Positions 1 through 13,756 are shown, counted from the first letter of the stretch. The stretch is 64,000 nt of DNA from Clonostachys chloroleuca (GCA_037952775.1 JBANAY010000004.1:6696001-6760000), one strand, 5' to 3'. Made by a program: numbers and translations. Notes: a model not told the origin generated them from the sequence alone.

Positions 1-1084
1 ACCTAACTATAAAACTTATATCTAACTATATATAAAGTTTAATATTAATAATAATATTATAAATCTATATAGGTATATATATATATATATTATATAGAAC
101 TGATTTTTTTTTCTCTCTAATTATAATTCCCCTAACTGGATTACTAAGATTATAATAATTATAGTAATCCTAGTTATAATATTTACTATAGAGCTATTAG
201 AGTCTGTGTAGGTACCTAAGGACTGATATTATTAATATAGGGAGCAGTACCAGAGGGAGTAGAAAAGCCAACGGACGACTGGCGGCATAGGGGATAAGAT
301 ACTCGAGGACCCCCAGGCCTACTTGCTTTACTAGTCAGAAGAACCCTATATCTTCCGTTAGTATTAGTATATATATACTACTGTAATAATATAGTATTAG
401 TAATCTACGAGCTGAAGAAACCGCCTTCCTAGCTAAGTATAGGATCTGTAAATTTTACTAGGCGCTTGCTTATATAGGCAGTATAATAGTAGATTAGCGG
501 TTAGTCCCTATTAACCTTAGCCCGGGCTCGAGGCCGGGAGTATAACCTTTATCGGTAATATATATTAATATAGGCGAGTATATAAACCAGGGGCTGTTGT
601 ATCGGAAGGAGGCAGTATATTGGATAATGATTAGTTAAGGGGGTGAACTCTTTTCTAGAATACCACGTCCATAGGTGGGAGATCTGGATTACTACATCGG
701 CGTATCACTCGGCCATTAGTTCTAGCGGGCTCCTAAGGATAGGATCATAAAACAGGCAAGAATAGCCCTAGGAAGTATATTATCTAGTATCCGCGCGGCT
801 TACTGCAAGTGGACCATTAAATACGCCCATCTTATATATTATAACGCGTCCGAGCCACAGCAACAACTGATCCCGCGTACGGCACGTGGTTACTTTCCTA
901 GGATAGCTTGTCATGACTGGTAAGGGAACTTGGTGAGGGCCAGACGGCTGGATCACCGCCAGAAGCTTAACTATCAAGCTTCTGTCCGTTTCAACGGGCA
1001 ACCCGACAACTGCTCTACTAGTAGACGGAAAACTAGGCTTCTGCCTGGAAGGGCTGGAAGAACCCTCTAGGAGGAGGGAGCTTG
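1..1084. other. AT-rich repeat debris, no gene
   Basis: The first 240 bases are almost pure A/T with TA-rich runs. From about 240 to 1084 the sequence is more GC-rich but TpA-loaded, with many stops in all frames. A 73-codon open stretch on the minus strand near 780-1001 resembles nothing I know. The block ends where a recognisable LTR-like repeat starts at 1085. I read it as decayed repeat DNA, without identifying the element. Confidence 0.5.
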
Positions 1085-1310
1085 TGACGGTTAGGTGACT
1101 TACACTGGGCGGGGTCTAGGGTAGGTCAGGATATAACTAATCAGAGTATTATTCTGAGTAGTATGATCAGATTATTATAAGCTATATAAAATAAGTTACT
1201 ATTAATATATAAGTATTATAGAGCTAGTAATAATAGATATATAGATAATTATATTAATAACTATCTAAAGGAGTATTATACTATAGAAATAAATATATAT
1301 ATATACTAAT
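1085..1310 (+). repeat. LTR-A copy (solo or truncated), forward
   Basis: This copy starts with TGACGG and shares a long, clearly alignable stretch with the repeats at 5737, 12333 and 33504. Shared blocks include GGGTCTAGGGTAGGTC and, further in, GTTACTATTAATATATAAG. It diverges after about 1310. It keeps more G and C at its start than the other copies, so it is less RIP-mutated there. Confidence 0.6.
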
Positions 1311-1589
1311 ATATTTACTAGAGTATTTATAATAGTCTTTATTTATAATAGAGCTTCCTTTATTATTAAGAGTTTAATAAATTTAATTCTATTCCTATTC
1401 AGAATAGGATTTTATCTTATAAATCTAATAATAACCCTTAGGTAATATATTACTATAATATATTAATAAACTAAGTATAATATCTTTATATAAAGTCTTA
1501 TAGATATTATATTAAAGCTAATATAATACTTTCTGGGGTTCTATAGAAAGTTAATATAAATTAAATAGTTATATAATAAATTATTATAA

Positions 1590-1955
1590 ATAAAGTATAT
1601 ACCTACTATATTATATAGTATACTCTATATTTTCTACTAATAAAAAATAGATTACTCCGGATTATTAATAAGCCTGGATAATTCCTAATTAAACTTACTC
1701 TGGATTACTAGTAAGCTATTATAAGCCCCTAAGTATATATATATATTTATTTTACTAGATAGAATACTCTTTCAGATAGTTATTAATAATATTATCTATA
1801 TACCTATTATTACTAGCTCTATAATACTTATATATTAATAGTAACTTATATTATACAGCCTAAGATAACCTGATTATACTACTCAGAATAATACTCTGAT
1901 TAGTTTAACCCCAACCTACCCTAGACCCTGTTCAGTATAAGTTATCTAACCGTTA
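1590..1955 (-). repeat. LTR-A copy, inverted
   Basis: The reverse complement starts at 1955 with TAACGG (TGACGG with one G-to-A change) and follows the LTR-A pattern to about 1590. Its distal half matches the distal half of the copy at 33504-33880. With the forward copy at 1085 it forms a converging pair. The 1956-2340 stretch next to it is AT-rich with no gene seen. Confidence 0.6.
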
Positions 1956-2609
1956 TATAAATATAGTTAATATATTAAGATATAATCCAGGCTTAAGTAA
2001 ATAGAAGGGAATAATATAATAAGAGCTATCTAGCTAATTAATTATTTAGTTAATATTAAGCTCTAATAGCTAGTAGAAGAGATTCTTCTTCTTTAGTATA
2101 TAAATTCCGTAAAATTATCTATAAAAACCTTAGAATAATTAAAAAATAATTTTATATAAAATTAAACTAGTTAATTTCTATACTATTAATAATATTATTA
2201 TTATAGCTTAAAAAAATTAAAAGTTACTTAAAATATAATAAAGCTTAGATTAAATAGATATTAACTTATAGCTAATAGAAGCCTACAGAGTAATATTAAA
2301 ACTAATAAGAAGAAAAGAATAATAAAGCTACGGATTCCGAGCCAAAAATTCCGCTTCTACCAGCCACGATGGCCGAAGCAACCCCAGCGCCCAGCCACCG
2401 TCGTACTAACTACAACCAGCGTGCCAAGGTTTTTCCGCCGTCATTGTGCGGTGTGATATTGAGAGAATCAGATTTATGTATTGGTACCTGACAACGATTA
2501 GTTGAATAGCCTCACAACGATTAGCTAGTAACCTCCGTCTTCTCAAGTCTCGTGCCCCCCACCCCAAGACTCATCGAGGTCGCTTCTCAAGGCCCGTCTG
2601 TGTAGCTTA

Positions 2610-3200
2610 TCATCGAAACATCTCCGTCTGTGGACGTTGGGTCGTTGACAGCACTCCTCGCAAGCAGCAACTTTACTACCACAGACCCGTTCCCTGCGCC
2701 TCATGACAGCAGCATCCAGCTATATAGACCCATAACCGTCCTTGAAGTATGGGTCGATAGCGTCCCTCTCAAGACCATGGCGTCCAGCCATATTTATCCC
2801 TAGAACTTGGGTCAACGGCGTCCTCCGCAAGTAGCAGTTTCACAACTATCCTGTGCCCATTCTCCGCCGCAACTGATAATGGCGTCTGACCGTACTTGTC
2901 CTCAGAATCCGGTGCCACGCCCGCTGTTGCAAGTAGCAACGCGGCCACCGCATTGAGCCCGCTCCTTGAGGCCCACCACAACGGTATCCGACATAGTTAC
3001 TCTTAGAGCCTGGATTGATAGTAGTTTTTTACAAGTGATGGTCTGACTACTGCCTCGTGCCCGTTTGCTGATGCAACCGACAGCAGCGGCTGGCCGGATT
3101 TGTCCAGAGAGCCAACACCCACTCGGCCCGTTGCAAGTATTATCTCTGTCACGGTACGATATCCGTTCTGTGCCGCATGAAATAGAGGTGTTCGCCGGAA
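2610..3200 (-). pseudogene. Ankyrin-repeat gene relic
   Basis: On the minus strand, ankyrin-type repeats can be read between about 3130 and 2770, for example GQTPLSVAAENGH followed by VVKLLLAEDAVDP. An earlier repeat (QPLLSVASANGHEAVV) lies upstream in the same orientation. The repeats are broken by in-frame stops and frame changes, and no start or complete exon is visible. Ankyrin repeats are protein-binding modules common in fungal NLR-like and HET-related proteins, but no other domain survives, so the parent type is unknown. The relic lies just downstream of the carboxylesterase gene. Confidence 0.55.
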
Positions 3201-3371
3201 GCTGTCTCAGGTTGATTGATATTGCATTCTATGGTAGAGTGACCAGCAGTGTGATATTGTGACTTATTGCTTTTTTATTTGATTGAAGCCTAAAATATGA
3301 ATCCTACTTTAAGTAAACTTTGTTTTAAACCCTTAAGGTATAGCCTGGAGGATATTGCGACCCCAAAGAGA

Positions 3372-5084
3372 CTACTTTGTGAGAAATCGCTGCCAGGCTA
3401 TATAGTCCATTGCATCTGAAAATCCCTGGTATAAGCCCATATCTAATATCTGACGCGTGCGTTGATAGTGCCTGACTTGGTCATCCTCTCCTTCCGTCTT
3501 CAGGTTAGCCTTGCCGTCCGGACCGTATACCATCCACTTTTGGGCCTTGCTGAACGGCTCCCACGGATCTTTGCCATAGGCAAAGTCGATAAAATGACCT
3601 GCAAACTCATCCGACAAGGCCTTTTGCTCATCTGTCATCTCATGCCTCAGGTTCCGGAAGAGATACAAGAGGTCAATAGCGTGATATGCGGTTCCATTAA
3701 GTGCGTTGTCCAGTGTAGAACGCTGGTCAAAGTGGTATCCAAAGGTCTGCCGTACTTTGGATCGATGGGCCATGACGAAGTTCTCGACAATAAAGAGTGC
3801 ATCAGATGCCATCATCTCAAACTTGTCTCGAAGGTCGGGGTCAACGCTGCCTGGCGAGACCTGATAGAGGTCCAGGATCTTGCGTGAAGTCTCTTCGCCC
3901 AGAAACTTACAGAGTCCCGTCCATATCATGTCGTAGGTATAAGGCAGATTGGTGCGGAAGATGATGGCTTCGTCCGCAACGTCCCCGACCATGAATCCCT
4001 TGAGCCAAGCAGGAGGCGTCTTGAAGTTGTCAAAAGTCGGCCTCTCACTGCCCATGGAGCCCAGAATGACACCGTCGTTACAAGGGTTGTATGAGCACAC
4101 CGCTGCCCCTTGCAGCGGAAGGGTGCAGGCCGTTACTTCTTCTTCTGGGATTTCTCGCAGCTTCTGCAGAGCGTCGGGGGCTTCTGGGTCGATGGAGAAC
4201 CTCTTTAGAAGGAGACGATACTGACGGTCATGCTCCTTTAGAGTCATAATTGGGAGCGTGGTGTGGCCTCCTGACATCTGAATCGCCCGGTGGAAGAGAT
4301 GGGGCTCGTCGCTGGAGAGCAGCTGCATCGCAACTGAGGTCCCTCCAGCTGATTCGCCAATGATCGTCACATCGTCTGGATTCCCTCCGAAGAAAGAGAC
4401 ATATTTCTGCAGCCACTTAAGTGCAAGCTTTTGGTCCGTCAGCCCAAAGTTGCCGCAGCCGGTGAAGCCATCACGAGCCAAGTCCTCCTGGATATCCCGA
4501 GAAGCTAAGAAGCCCCAAATGCCGACACGATAGTTCAATGCCACGGAAACAACTGGCGATCCTCGCGACATGGAGAAGGACACCAAGTTAACTCCATCAA
4601 AGACCGACCGGTTGGCGCCTCCGTACTTGAAAGCGCCACCATGAATGTACACCATGACAGGAAACGGGGTCGATGAAGAGGGGGATTTCGGAGGCGTAGC
4701 GATGTTCATGATCAAACAATCGTTGGCGCTGTACTTGGTGATCGGGAGGTGAGGGAACTGGGGCACCGGGGTCAACTGGTTCGGTCGTAGTAAGACCTCC
4801 GGAGGGTTGGGAGCTGACGGACTGAACGTGTCTGTCAGCCCAGTTCTTTCACAAATTCTAGCGTCGGCTTCATAATCAGAAAAAGGGGCCTACCCAAGCT
4901 TGGTTCCATCATGCAGTTTCGCCGCCCAAGAATCTGCAAGGACAGCACGCGTCCACCTCTTGGAGATTCGACCATATGGAATGCCACAGAACTGACGGAC
5001 GCCATTGGAGTATGCGAACCCTGCCAGACTGCCCAGTTCTCCTACTTGGAGCTCTGCCCTGGACGTTGGTGTTTGGTAAGACAT
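3372..5084 (-). CDS. Type-B carboxylesterase/lipase family protein
   Basis: Two exons, 5084-4894 and 4821-3372, separated by a 72-bp GT-AG intron, give 546 aa, the usual size for the family. The ATG at 5084 gives MSYQTPTSRAE with no signal peptide, so the product is probably cytosolic. Family marks are the oxyanion-hole stretch YIHGGAF near residue 124, the nucleophile elbow GESAGG with Ser about 221, and NYRVGIWGFL and GNFGLTDQKLAL between them. The acid and His of the triad are expected further on but I did not assign them with certainty. The reaction would be ester hydrolysis; the substrate cannot be told from sequence. The reading frame is intact although the gene sits between an ankyrin relic and a 9-kb AT-rich desert. 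Confidence 0.85.
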
Positions 5085-5736
5085 GATGCAGTCTAGAACG
5101 AGAATGGTGGATGATTTGACGGGTGTGCCAGAGGATGATATGGGGTTATTGTCATCACTGTATGATAGGTTTCTCGTCTTATATAACAGGAGAGATACAC
5201 GCAAGCTGAGCTCTTCCATTGGGAGCGCTGTGATAGACAAGGGGTAAAGGCGTCTGTTTCCTGTGTCTCGGTCAAAACCGACCTTGTCGGCTAATGCCGA
5301 GAGGCAGTACTTCCTAAAGTAGCTAGAATGCAACAACGCGGAGTTAAGCGAGAGTAAGATTTCTAGAAGTTGAGATATTTTAAAAATGTCTTATACTACC
5401 TACGACTTAAGTTAAGACTCTTAGCCTAATAAGAATAAATTAACTGAGAGATAATATACTCTATAAGCGAGTGCAATATATAAGGGAGTGCAATATCAGG
5501 TATTTATAACTTAAATCGTTTTTTTTTAAAGGGAAAATCTTATAAAAATCTAAAATAGCTAAAAACTTTAATATAGGCTTACTGAGACTAGCTCTAGGTT
5601 AAGAAAAATCCTAGAAATTTTACTATCCTTTTATAATTCAAACCCTTAAAAGATATAAATGTTAAATTAAGAGATTATAGCCGCTATAAGTTAGTAGCTA
5701 TAATCGCTAGATATTAAAGTTTAGTACTATAAGGTA
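5085..5736. other. Transition into AT-rich block, no gene
   Basis: Promoter-side sequence of the carboxylesterase gene gives way at about 5340 to TpA-rich sequence with stops in every frame. No gene is seen before the LTR-A copy at 5737. Confidence 0.5.
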
Positions 5737-6103
5737 TAATAGTTAGTTAACTTATACTGAACAGAGGTCTAGGGTAGGTCGGGGTTAAACTAATTAGAGT
5801 ATTATTCTAAGTAGTATAATTAGATTATCTTAGGCTATATAATATAAGTTACTATTAATATATAAATATTATAGAGCTAGTAATAATAGATATATAGATA
5901 ATATTAATAACTATCTAAAAGAGTATTCTATTTAATAAAATAAATATATATATATACTAGGGGATTATTAATACTTAATAATAATCTGGATTTAAAGATT
6001 ATAAGAATTATTATAAGATCTAAATAATCTAGATATAATTAGTAAGAAAAAGTAGGGTTTATATATAATAGTATATATTAGTTAAATTTATAATATAAGG
6101 TTC
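5737..6103 (+). repeat. LTR-A, left LTR of Gypsy-A
   Basis: Starts TAATAG (ancestral TGACGG by comparison with other copies) and runs to about TTTATAATA at 6103. It matches the 12333-12485 half-copy and the detached half at 29133-29348 over their lengths. Strand is given in the direction in which the TGACGG end comes first; relative to the retroelement it reads in reverse. Confidence 0.65.
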
Positions 6104-9100
6104 TCTCTCTATTAATTATATTCTTAAGATTAGATTTAGTAGCCTAGTTAGTAAGTATACTAACTTCCTCCTATTATTCTTTTATATTTCTTTAAATAAT
6201 ATCTAACTATATATAGAAACCTCTTTATAAAAAGACTATTTAGTATAATTCTTTAATTAATACTATCTTACTTAATTCTTTTATAATAAAGATAGAATAT
6301 AGCTATTATAAGATATATAGCTATAAGTATTTTAGATCTGAGGGATTCTTAGTATAGTATTTTTACTATATTAAAAATAATTAAGCCTATTATAATACCT
6401 AAGGTCTAACTTCCAGCTAGTTATATTAGATTACTAATTAATATAGAAAATTTAAATTAGAGCTCGAGATAGTAGAAGAGTAATACTAGCTTATAGATAT
6501 AAAGATTTAGTATTTTTATTAATAAAAGAAATTATAGCTTAATAAAATAATATAAGTAATATCTTATAGTATTAATAGTATTAAGGAGCTTAAATATATT
6601 AAATAGAAGGAGGTAAATAAGATAGCTTATAAAGTAGCTTCTTCCTTAGAAGTTATTTCTTTATTTAAGCTTATATTTTTAGAGATTAAGATTAATCTAG
6701 TATTTCTTTAAAAGAGTATAGAACTTTCTCCTTTTTAGTTTATTAAAATAAGTATTTTTAAGCCTAATAATACTATTAGATAAATCTCTAGTAGTTCTTT
6801 AAATATTTAGCAGGTTCCTAGATTTTATTATTATTAGTATACTCTTTCTATTTAATAAAGTAGAATATTTATTTATTTTTAACTTCTTTTCTTAGTATTT
6901 TTTCTAGCTTATATTCTTCTTTATAGATCTTAATTAGATAATCTTAATCTAGAGTATTTTTTAATACTTTTTTAAATAATAAAATATAAAAAACTAGGTA
7001 GATAATTATATCTAGTAGTAATAGTTTATAGTTAATATCTAATTTTTTATTCTTAATTTTAAATAGTTTAAGTTTTTTATAGTTTAATTTATTATTTAAT
7101 TATAATATTATAATATTTTTATAGAATAGATAGATTTTATCTCCTTCCTTTAAGATTAATCTCTTTAATCTTATTTTATTATAATATTTTTTTATTCTTT
7201 TTTAGATAAATTCTAATTCTGTTTTTATTTCTATATATAATAAATATAATATTTTCTTTATAAGTATAATAGTAGATATATCTAGTCTATTAAGTATTTA
7301 TTAGTTCTAGAATTCTAGTTTATAACTATAGTTTATATATATAGATATAAGCTAGATAGATTTTTATACTAAACTATTATATATAATCTAGGCTATAGAT
7401 AATAGTTATACTTAATTATCTTATTTATAATTAATATATACTTATAAGTATTATTCTAATATTTAGTTTAAATATTCTATTTATCTATTACTCTAAGAGT
7501 AGTAAGCTATTAAGAGCTTATACTTAGTATCTATTTATACTATAAATAATTATTAAAATTTAAAAATAAAAGTTATTTCTCTATCTAAGATTATTTTTTT
7601 AAATAATCTATAATAACTAACTATATATTATAAGAATTAATATATAAGGTCTTTTATAGAGCTTACTTCCTTATATAAAATAAAATACTTATATTTTATA
7701 AATCTATTAATAATAATTAAGATACTATTATATTATACTTCTATTATAGGTTCTACTAATAATAATAACTTAATAATATAGTTAAAGAATATTAATTATT
7801 ATAATTATTTTAATATTAAAACTAGTTTAAGTTCTCTATATAGTTTATATCTTATAGATTTAATTTATATATAAGTATTATATTCTAAAACTATAGTTTA
7901 TATATCTTTTTATAGACTAGGGTAATTATAATATTATCTTATTCTATTAAATTTATTATAAATAGAATAATTAAGTTCTATACTATATAGTTTTTTTAAG
8001 TAGAATACTATAGGGTATAATCTCTCTTTATTATCCCTTTAACTAATTTATATACTAATTATAAAATCTAAGATATTAGTTTTAAGTTCTACTTCCCTTA
8101 TTAGATTAAATATCTATAGTATAGATTTATTAGTTATATAGTTCTTAATATTATTAAATATATTTTAATATTTTAAGTTCTATTAAAATTCTTTTTTCTT
8201 TTTTATTAGATTATATAGTAGTATAATAATCTTTCTATAATTTTTAATAAATTATTAATAGTAATTAGTAAATCTAAAAAAGATTTATATTTTTTTAATA
8301 TTTATTAGTTCTTCCTATTTAGAAATTATAATAATTTTACTTTTTTCTATTTATATCTTATTAAATTAAATAATATATTCTAGGAAGTTAACTTTCTTAA
8401 TATAAAACTAACTTTTTTTAGATTCTACTAGGAGATTTATATCTTCTAGTTTCTCTAAGACTTTATATATATATTTCTTATATATATCTAAGTTATCTAA
8501 AAATATTAAAATATTATTAAGATATATAATTATAAAAATATTAAAATACTCTCTAAGTACTTAGTTAATTATTTATTAGAATATTATAGATATATTTATT
8601 AGTCTGAAGAGTATAATAAAGTATTTATATAAGCTAAACTTTATTTTAAATATTATTTTCTATTTATCTTTTTCTTTAATTTATATTAAGTTATAAGCTC
8701 CCTTTAGATCTAGTATAGTAAACTACTATTTACTCTATAACTAATCTCTAAATTCTATAATTAATAGTAAAGTATTCTATTTTTATATATAATCTTATTT
8801 AGTTAGTAATAATAAAGAACTAAATAGAATTTACTATTCTTTTTAGATATAAATATTATAAAGTATTCTATAGATAAAGTTAATAATTATATATAGTTTT
8901 TTACTAATATATTATTAATATATTTATAGAGTATTTATAACTAAGGTTTTATAAGATTATAAAGTTTATAAAAAGCTAGTTCTCCTTCTTTAATAATAAA
9001 GATTTTATAATCCTATTAGCTATATTATAGTAATCTAATTTCTAGAGTTTCCTTAAATAGTTTATTATATTTCTAATATTTCTTTAGAATATAATCTAGT

Positions 9101-12100
9101 TTTCCTATTTTAAGATATTTCTCTTTATCTTTTTATAGTTATTTCTTTCTTATTTATTTATACTATAAATTAAACTTAATATTATAATTATATTTTTATT
9201 AATTTATTATATATATTTAATTAATAAAGTCTATTTCTAAGGGTTATTCTAATTTTTATATCTAATCTAAGATTTATTTTATTTATTATAATTCTTAGTA
9301 GAATAGATTTTTTAATATATTAGATTATAGTACTATTAAGACTATAACTACTATATCTACTTATTATTATAAATTATTATTTTAGTTTTTTATAATAGTA
9401 TTTTTAATTATTAAAAAATTATTATATTTTTCTAATATCTAATAAAATTTTAATTTCTATTAATTCTAATATAGATTTATAAGAGTATTTCTCTACTCTA
9501 TATAGTTAGTAAACTAGTTTATTAGTAAGTTTATATCTTATAATTATAGTAATTCTAATATAATATTATAGGAATTTAATAGTACTAAGTTATATATAAT
9601 ATTAAATTCTTTTCTTTAGATTTTAATTATAAAATAATTAGTCTTAGAGTTAATAATTCTATTATTATACTTAAATAATATTCTATCCAGAGTTATAATA
9701 TTATAGAACTTCTTCTTTATTCTCTATAGTAAGTAGAATTAATTAATTACTACTAGTAAGATATAATTATATAATACTCTATAGTTTATCTATACTATAA
9801 ACTAATATCTCTTAATCTTAATATCTATAATAATATTAATTAAATTTCCTCTCTTTATAGCTCCTAGGGTTTTCTAATTTAATATTATTTTACTATACTA
9901 TAATTCTATTATAAATAATTTATATTATTTTTTATCTAATTAACTTATTATTTAAGCTATTCTTACTCTTCTTTATTTTTAAATATTTATTTTAGAATAT
10001 CTATAAGAGTTCTTAGTTTATCTATAAAACTAGGGATAAATTCTTTATATTTCTTTTTCTAATTATTTAATTTACTAATTATTATAAATATCCTATTATT
10101 AGAGTAGGCTTTATTTTATTTCTTTTTATTAGTAAAGATAATTTCTTATTCCTCTATATTATTATTTTCTCTACTATCTATTAGAGATAGTATATTTTAT
10201 TTATAGTATTATTTTATTTCTTCTTCCTATAGTTAATATTATTATAGATATAGTTTAGTAGGATTTATATTATTATTACTATATTTAGCTAATTCTAATA
10301 CTATTATTTTAATTTTTAATAGTTCCTATACTTCTAGTTATAATATTATTTAATTGAACTATTATATTTAACTATTACTTTATCTTTAAAATTCTTATTT
10401 TTATACTATAGTTTAATTTTAGCTTTCTTATAAATCTTATACCTTAGCTCAGGGTATAATTTAGCTAGTAGCTTACTATAAGTATATTCTTTAGAGTATT
10501 TTTTAAGATTTTCCTTAAAAATAGTATATTATTTTATATTATACTATTAGTATATAAATTATTATATTTATTCTATAGTATATTTATTAGATATCTTTCT
10601 AGTAAGATATAGAAAGAAATTATTCTTTACTTTCTCTTTCTAATATTTTAAATAATAGTTATTATAATAAGTTATCTAGAATTCTAAAGAGTAGTTATAT
10701 ATTTATATAGTTTCTATACAGGTTAGTATTTTATATATACTATTACTATATTATATAGTACTAATAGTATTATTTCTAAAAATAATTAATTCTTCTAATA
10801 TATCTAGATATTACTTTTATATCTTTTCCTAATAATATATATAGAGTTTATTATATTTAGCTTTAATTTCTATTCTTATCTATTAGTATTATTCCTTCTT
10901 AGTAGTATTTTATAGAATAACTCTATTAATATAATAGAATATATATTTATATTTAGTAGATAATCTAAATCTTAGAACTTATTTCTCTTTTTTAAACTTT
11001 CTTTTAAGCTCTTAGAAGATTTATTAGATTTCTTTTTATTATTTCTTAGTTATACTAAGGTTTATATATTTCTTAGGTTCTAATATTTCTCTAAAAATAG
11101 ATATATTTCTTAGTAGAAATTTAGAAATTATAATAATTATAGGATTTTCTTTCTAATTAGTTTTATATATTATTTCTAAAACTTTAGTATTAATTTTCCT
11201 AATTACTTCTAATTACTTCTTACTATCCTTAGTAAGTTTCTAATCTTTCTTTTTATCTTTTTTAGGTTCTAGATATTAGAATAAAATATATCTAATCTTA
11301 TTATAGTTATAATATTTATATTTCTCTATAGTTCCTAGCTCTATAAGTCCTATATATATTCTAGAGGCTATAGTATACTACTATTATAGTTTCCTAGTAT
11401 TAGTAAAATAAATTACTTTTTTATTATAAGTTTACTAATAATATTATTAGTTATTAATTCTTATAGCTATAATTATATATTTATAAATACTTTTTAATCT
11501 ATTCTTCTTATATAGTTCTTCTTAAATTTCTTTCTTAAATTAATTAAAGTAATAAGATATAGTATATTCCTTATTCTATCTAGTTTTAGCTAGTAACTAG
11601 AGATAGTAAGTACTAAAGATTAAATATAATTCTTTCTAAATAAGTATATTAATTTTATATTCTACCTTATACTTCTTATCTTAAATACTAAATATTTACT
11701 TAAGAACTTCTATAAAATAATTAAAACTTATTATAATATTAATAGTTTATTAGCTTTTTTATTTACTAAGATATTCTCTTATAATAAGCTTAAACTAGTT
11801 AAATATAACTCCTTTAAATTATAAGTAGATATATATAATCTTCCTTTTACTAGTATTAAGTATAATAGAAAAGTAGTTAAAATATATTTAGAGTTAAGTT
11901 ATAAATCCTTAGAATTTATTTTAAGTTCTATTAAATATCTCAGATAATAGTAGTTTAAGTAGTTATTCTAGTTCTTTTTCTTAAATAGTAGTTATAACTT
12001 AAGCATAGAGATTAGTATATATAGTAGCTTACTATACTATAATAACTATTATATTAGCTAGCTCCTAATAGATATTTATAAGATATATATAAAGCTAGTT

Positions 12101-12332
12101 AATTTAATCTTATAAGAGCTATATTTCTTTAGTATAGTTATTATTATTCTTACTACTATTATTACTATCTTTATCTATAGTATTATTCTTAATAGTTAGA
12201 GCAGGTAGATTATTATTAGTAGTAGGAGTATACTATTACTAGGCTTAGAGTACTATAATAGTTATAATATCTTCTTTATTATTATATAGTAATTAAGATA
12301 AAGTAATTAGCTAAATAAGAGTTATTAATATA

Positions 12333-12485
12333 TAATAGTTAATTAACTTATACTAAATAGAGATTTAGTATAGATTAGAGTTAAACTAATTAGAGTATTA
12401 TTCTAAATAGTATAATTAGATTATCTTAGACTATATAATATAAGTTACTATTAATATATAAGTATTATAGAGCTAATAATAATAG
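12333..12485 (+). repeat. LTR-A, first half of the right LTR of Gypsy-A, interrupted
   Basis: Runs from TAATAG at 12333 and stops at AATAG (12481-12485), where an LTR-B copy begins. The missing second half, starting with the same AATAG, is found inverted at 29348-29133. AATAG on both sides is therefore the 5-bp target-site duplication of the inserted LTR-B1 element. Confidence 0.75.
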
Positions 12486-12887
12486 TATTAAAATTATAGT
12501 AGCCTATAAGGTATATTAGGCCTTAAGACTACTATAACTAGCAGCAGTAGAAAATTTAGCTTCTAACTTATAGTAAATACTCCTCTATAACTTAGTTAAA
12601 CTTTATACTAGAAAGTTAGTTTATAGTATATTTTATAGTATAAAAGAATTTTATTTTAGTAAGAGGAACTAGAAAAATATACTAATTTCTCTTATAGGTC
12701 TACTAACTAAAAACTACTCTAAAACCCACTATAATAGCTTCCCAGGCTACTTTTGATTTTCTATAAAATTTATTACTATAAGAAATCTAAAAAATTAACT
12801 TATAACTACTAAACTATAAAATAGATATATATAATCTTTTTAAGACCTACTTTTATCTGAAAGAGCTAGTTAAGCTGATCAGTTAAG
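12486..12887 (-). repeat. LTR-B1 fragment (older, RIP-mutated)
   Basis: This is the reverse complement of the last ~400 bp of LTR-B, beginning TATTAAAATTATAG where the cleaner copy has TGTTGAAATTACAG. Nearly all differences are C-to-T or G-to-A. It breaks at TATAG (12888-12892), where a full forward LTR-B2 copy is inserted. The rest of B1 is at 29349-29804. Confidence 0.75.
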
Positions 12888-12892
12888 TATAG

Positions 12893-13756
12893 TGTTGAAT
12901 TGAGAGACTATAGCCACTATAAGTTAGTGACCGTATCGCTATAAGTTAGCGGTTGCAACCACTAACCTCTAGCGGTCGCAACCACTAACTGTTAGCGATC
13001 GCTATCCCCTGTAACAGCTAGCCAATAGCGATTGAGACCGCTATCCGATAGCGACTACGATCACGAGCCAATAGCGGTTGCAGCCACTGTGGGTCAGTGG
13101 CTACAGGCCGCTATGACCGCTACGGCTTAGCAGGCTCCAGTTCCTCTTTAGGGCTAGGAGCGTCAGCAGCGTTATTTATAGGTTATTAGGCTATATTAGC
13201 CTAAATAAGGGTCTAGAAAATTCAGGAAAAAATCTGAGTAACTTCTAGTAGCCTAACCTATACCCAAGCTACCCTATAACCAACCTACCCTAGACTAGAC
13301 CTTAGATCTTAGATATCTCTTTCAGCTTTAAAGATAAGATATCTAATATCTATACTTAACTGATCAGCTTAACTAGCTCTTTCAGATAAAAGTGGGTCTT
13401 AAAAAGGTTATATATATCTATCTTATGGTTTGGTAGTTGTGAGTCGATTTTTTAGATTTCCTATAGTAATGAATTTTGCGGAAAATCAAAAGTGGCCCGG
13501 GAAGCTGCTGTAGCGGGTTTTAGAGTAGTTTTTAGTCGGTAGACCTATGAGAGAAATTGGTATATTTTTCCGGTTCCTCTCACCAAAATAAGATCCTTTT
13601 GCGCTATAAAATGCACTATAAACCGACTTTCTAGTGTGAAGTTTGACTAAGTTATAGAGGAGTGTTCGCTATAAGTTAGAAGCTAAAATTTCCACTGCTG
13701 CTAGTTATAGCGGTCTCAAGGCCTAATACACCTTGTAGGCCACTGTAATTTCAACA
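12893..13756 (+). repeat. LTR-B2, full-length copy
   Basis: An 864-bp unit starting TGTTGAATTGAG and ending TTTCAACA. It is preceded by the target-site duplication TATAG (12888-12892). It is almost identical to the inverted copy at 29810-30674, apart from a homopolymer length change and a terminal G-to-A. TG...CA ends plus 5-bp target duplications fit a retrotransposon LTR. It keeps normal GC content, unlike the B1 fragment beside it. No coding potential. Confidence 0.75.

Larger units (their letters stand above)
5737..12485 (-). mobile_element. RIP-degraded Ty3/Gypsy LTR retrotransposon (Gypsy-A)
   Basis: The element lies between an LTR-A copy at 5737-6103 and the first half of another at 12333-12485. 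The internal 6.2 kb is extremely TpA-rich. On the minus strand, about 8713 to 8480, a reverse transcriptase core is readable despite stops: LDLKGAYNLI, then a catalytic box reading YLNNI where the family has YLDDI, followed by LIF. Near 11340-11283 a stretch reads YKYYNYNKIRYI, which fits a CCHC gag zinc knuckle with its Cys codons turned to Tyr by G-to-A changes. Order (gag right, RT centre) agrees with minus orientation. No frame is intact, so the copy is dead. The integrase should lie at about 6.1-7.9 kb but I did not resolve it. Confidence 0.75.

Noticed and set aside
12900..13140. GCGGTCGCAACC-like short repeats as a CRISPR-like or tandem array
   Set aside because: They are imperfect, irregularly spaced inverted and direct motifs inside an LTR, and the organism is a fungus.
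12893..13756. LTR-B as a non-autonomous DNA transposon with long inverted repeats (because inverted copies adjoin)
   Set aside because: The inverted fragments are explained by nested insertion with 5-bp duplications TATAG and AATAG, and ends are TG...CA, which fits an LTR better.
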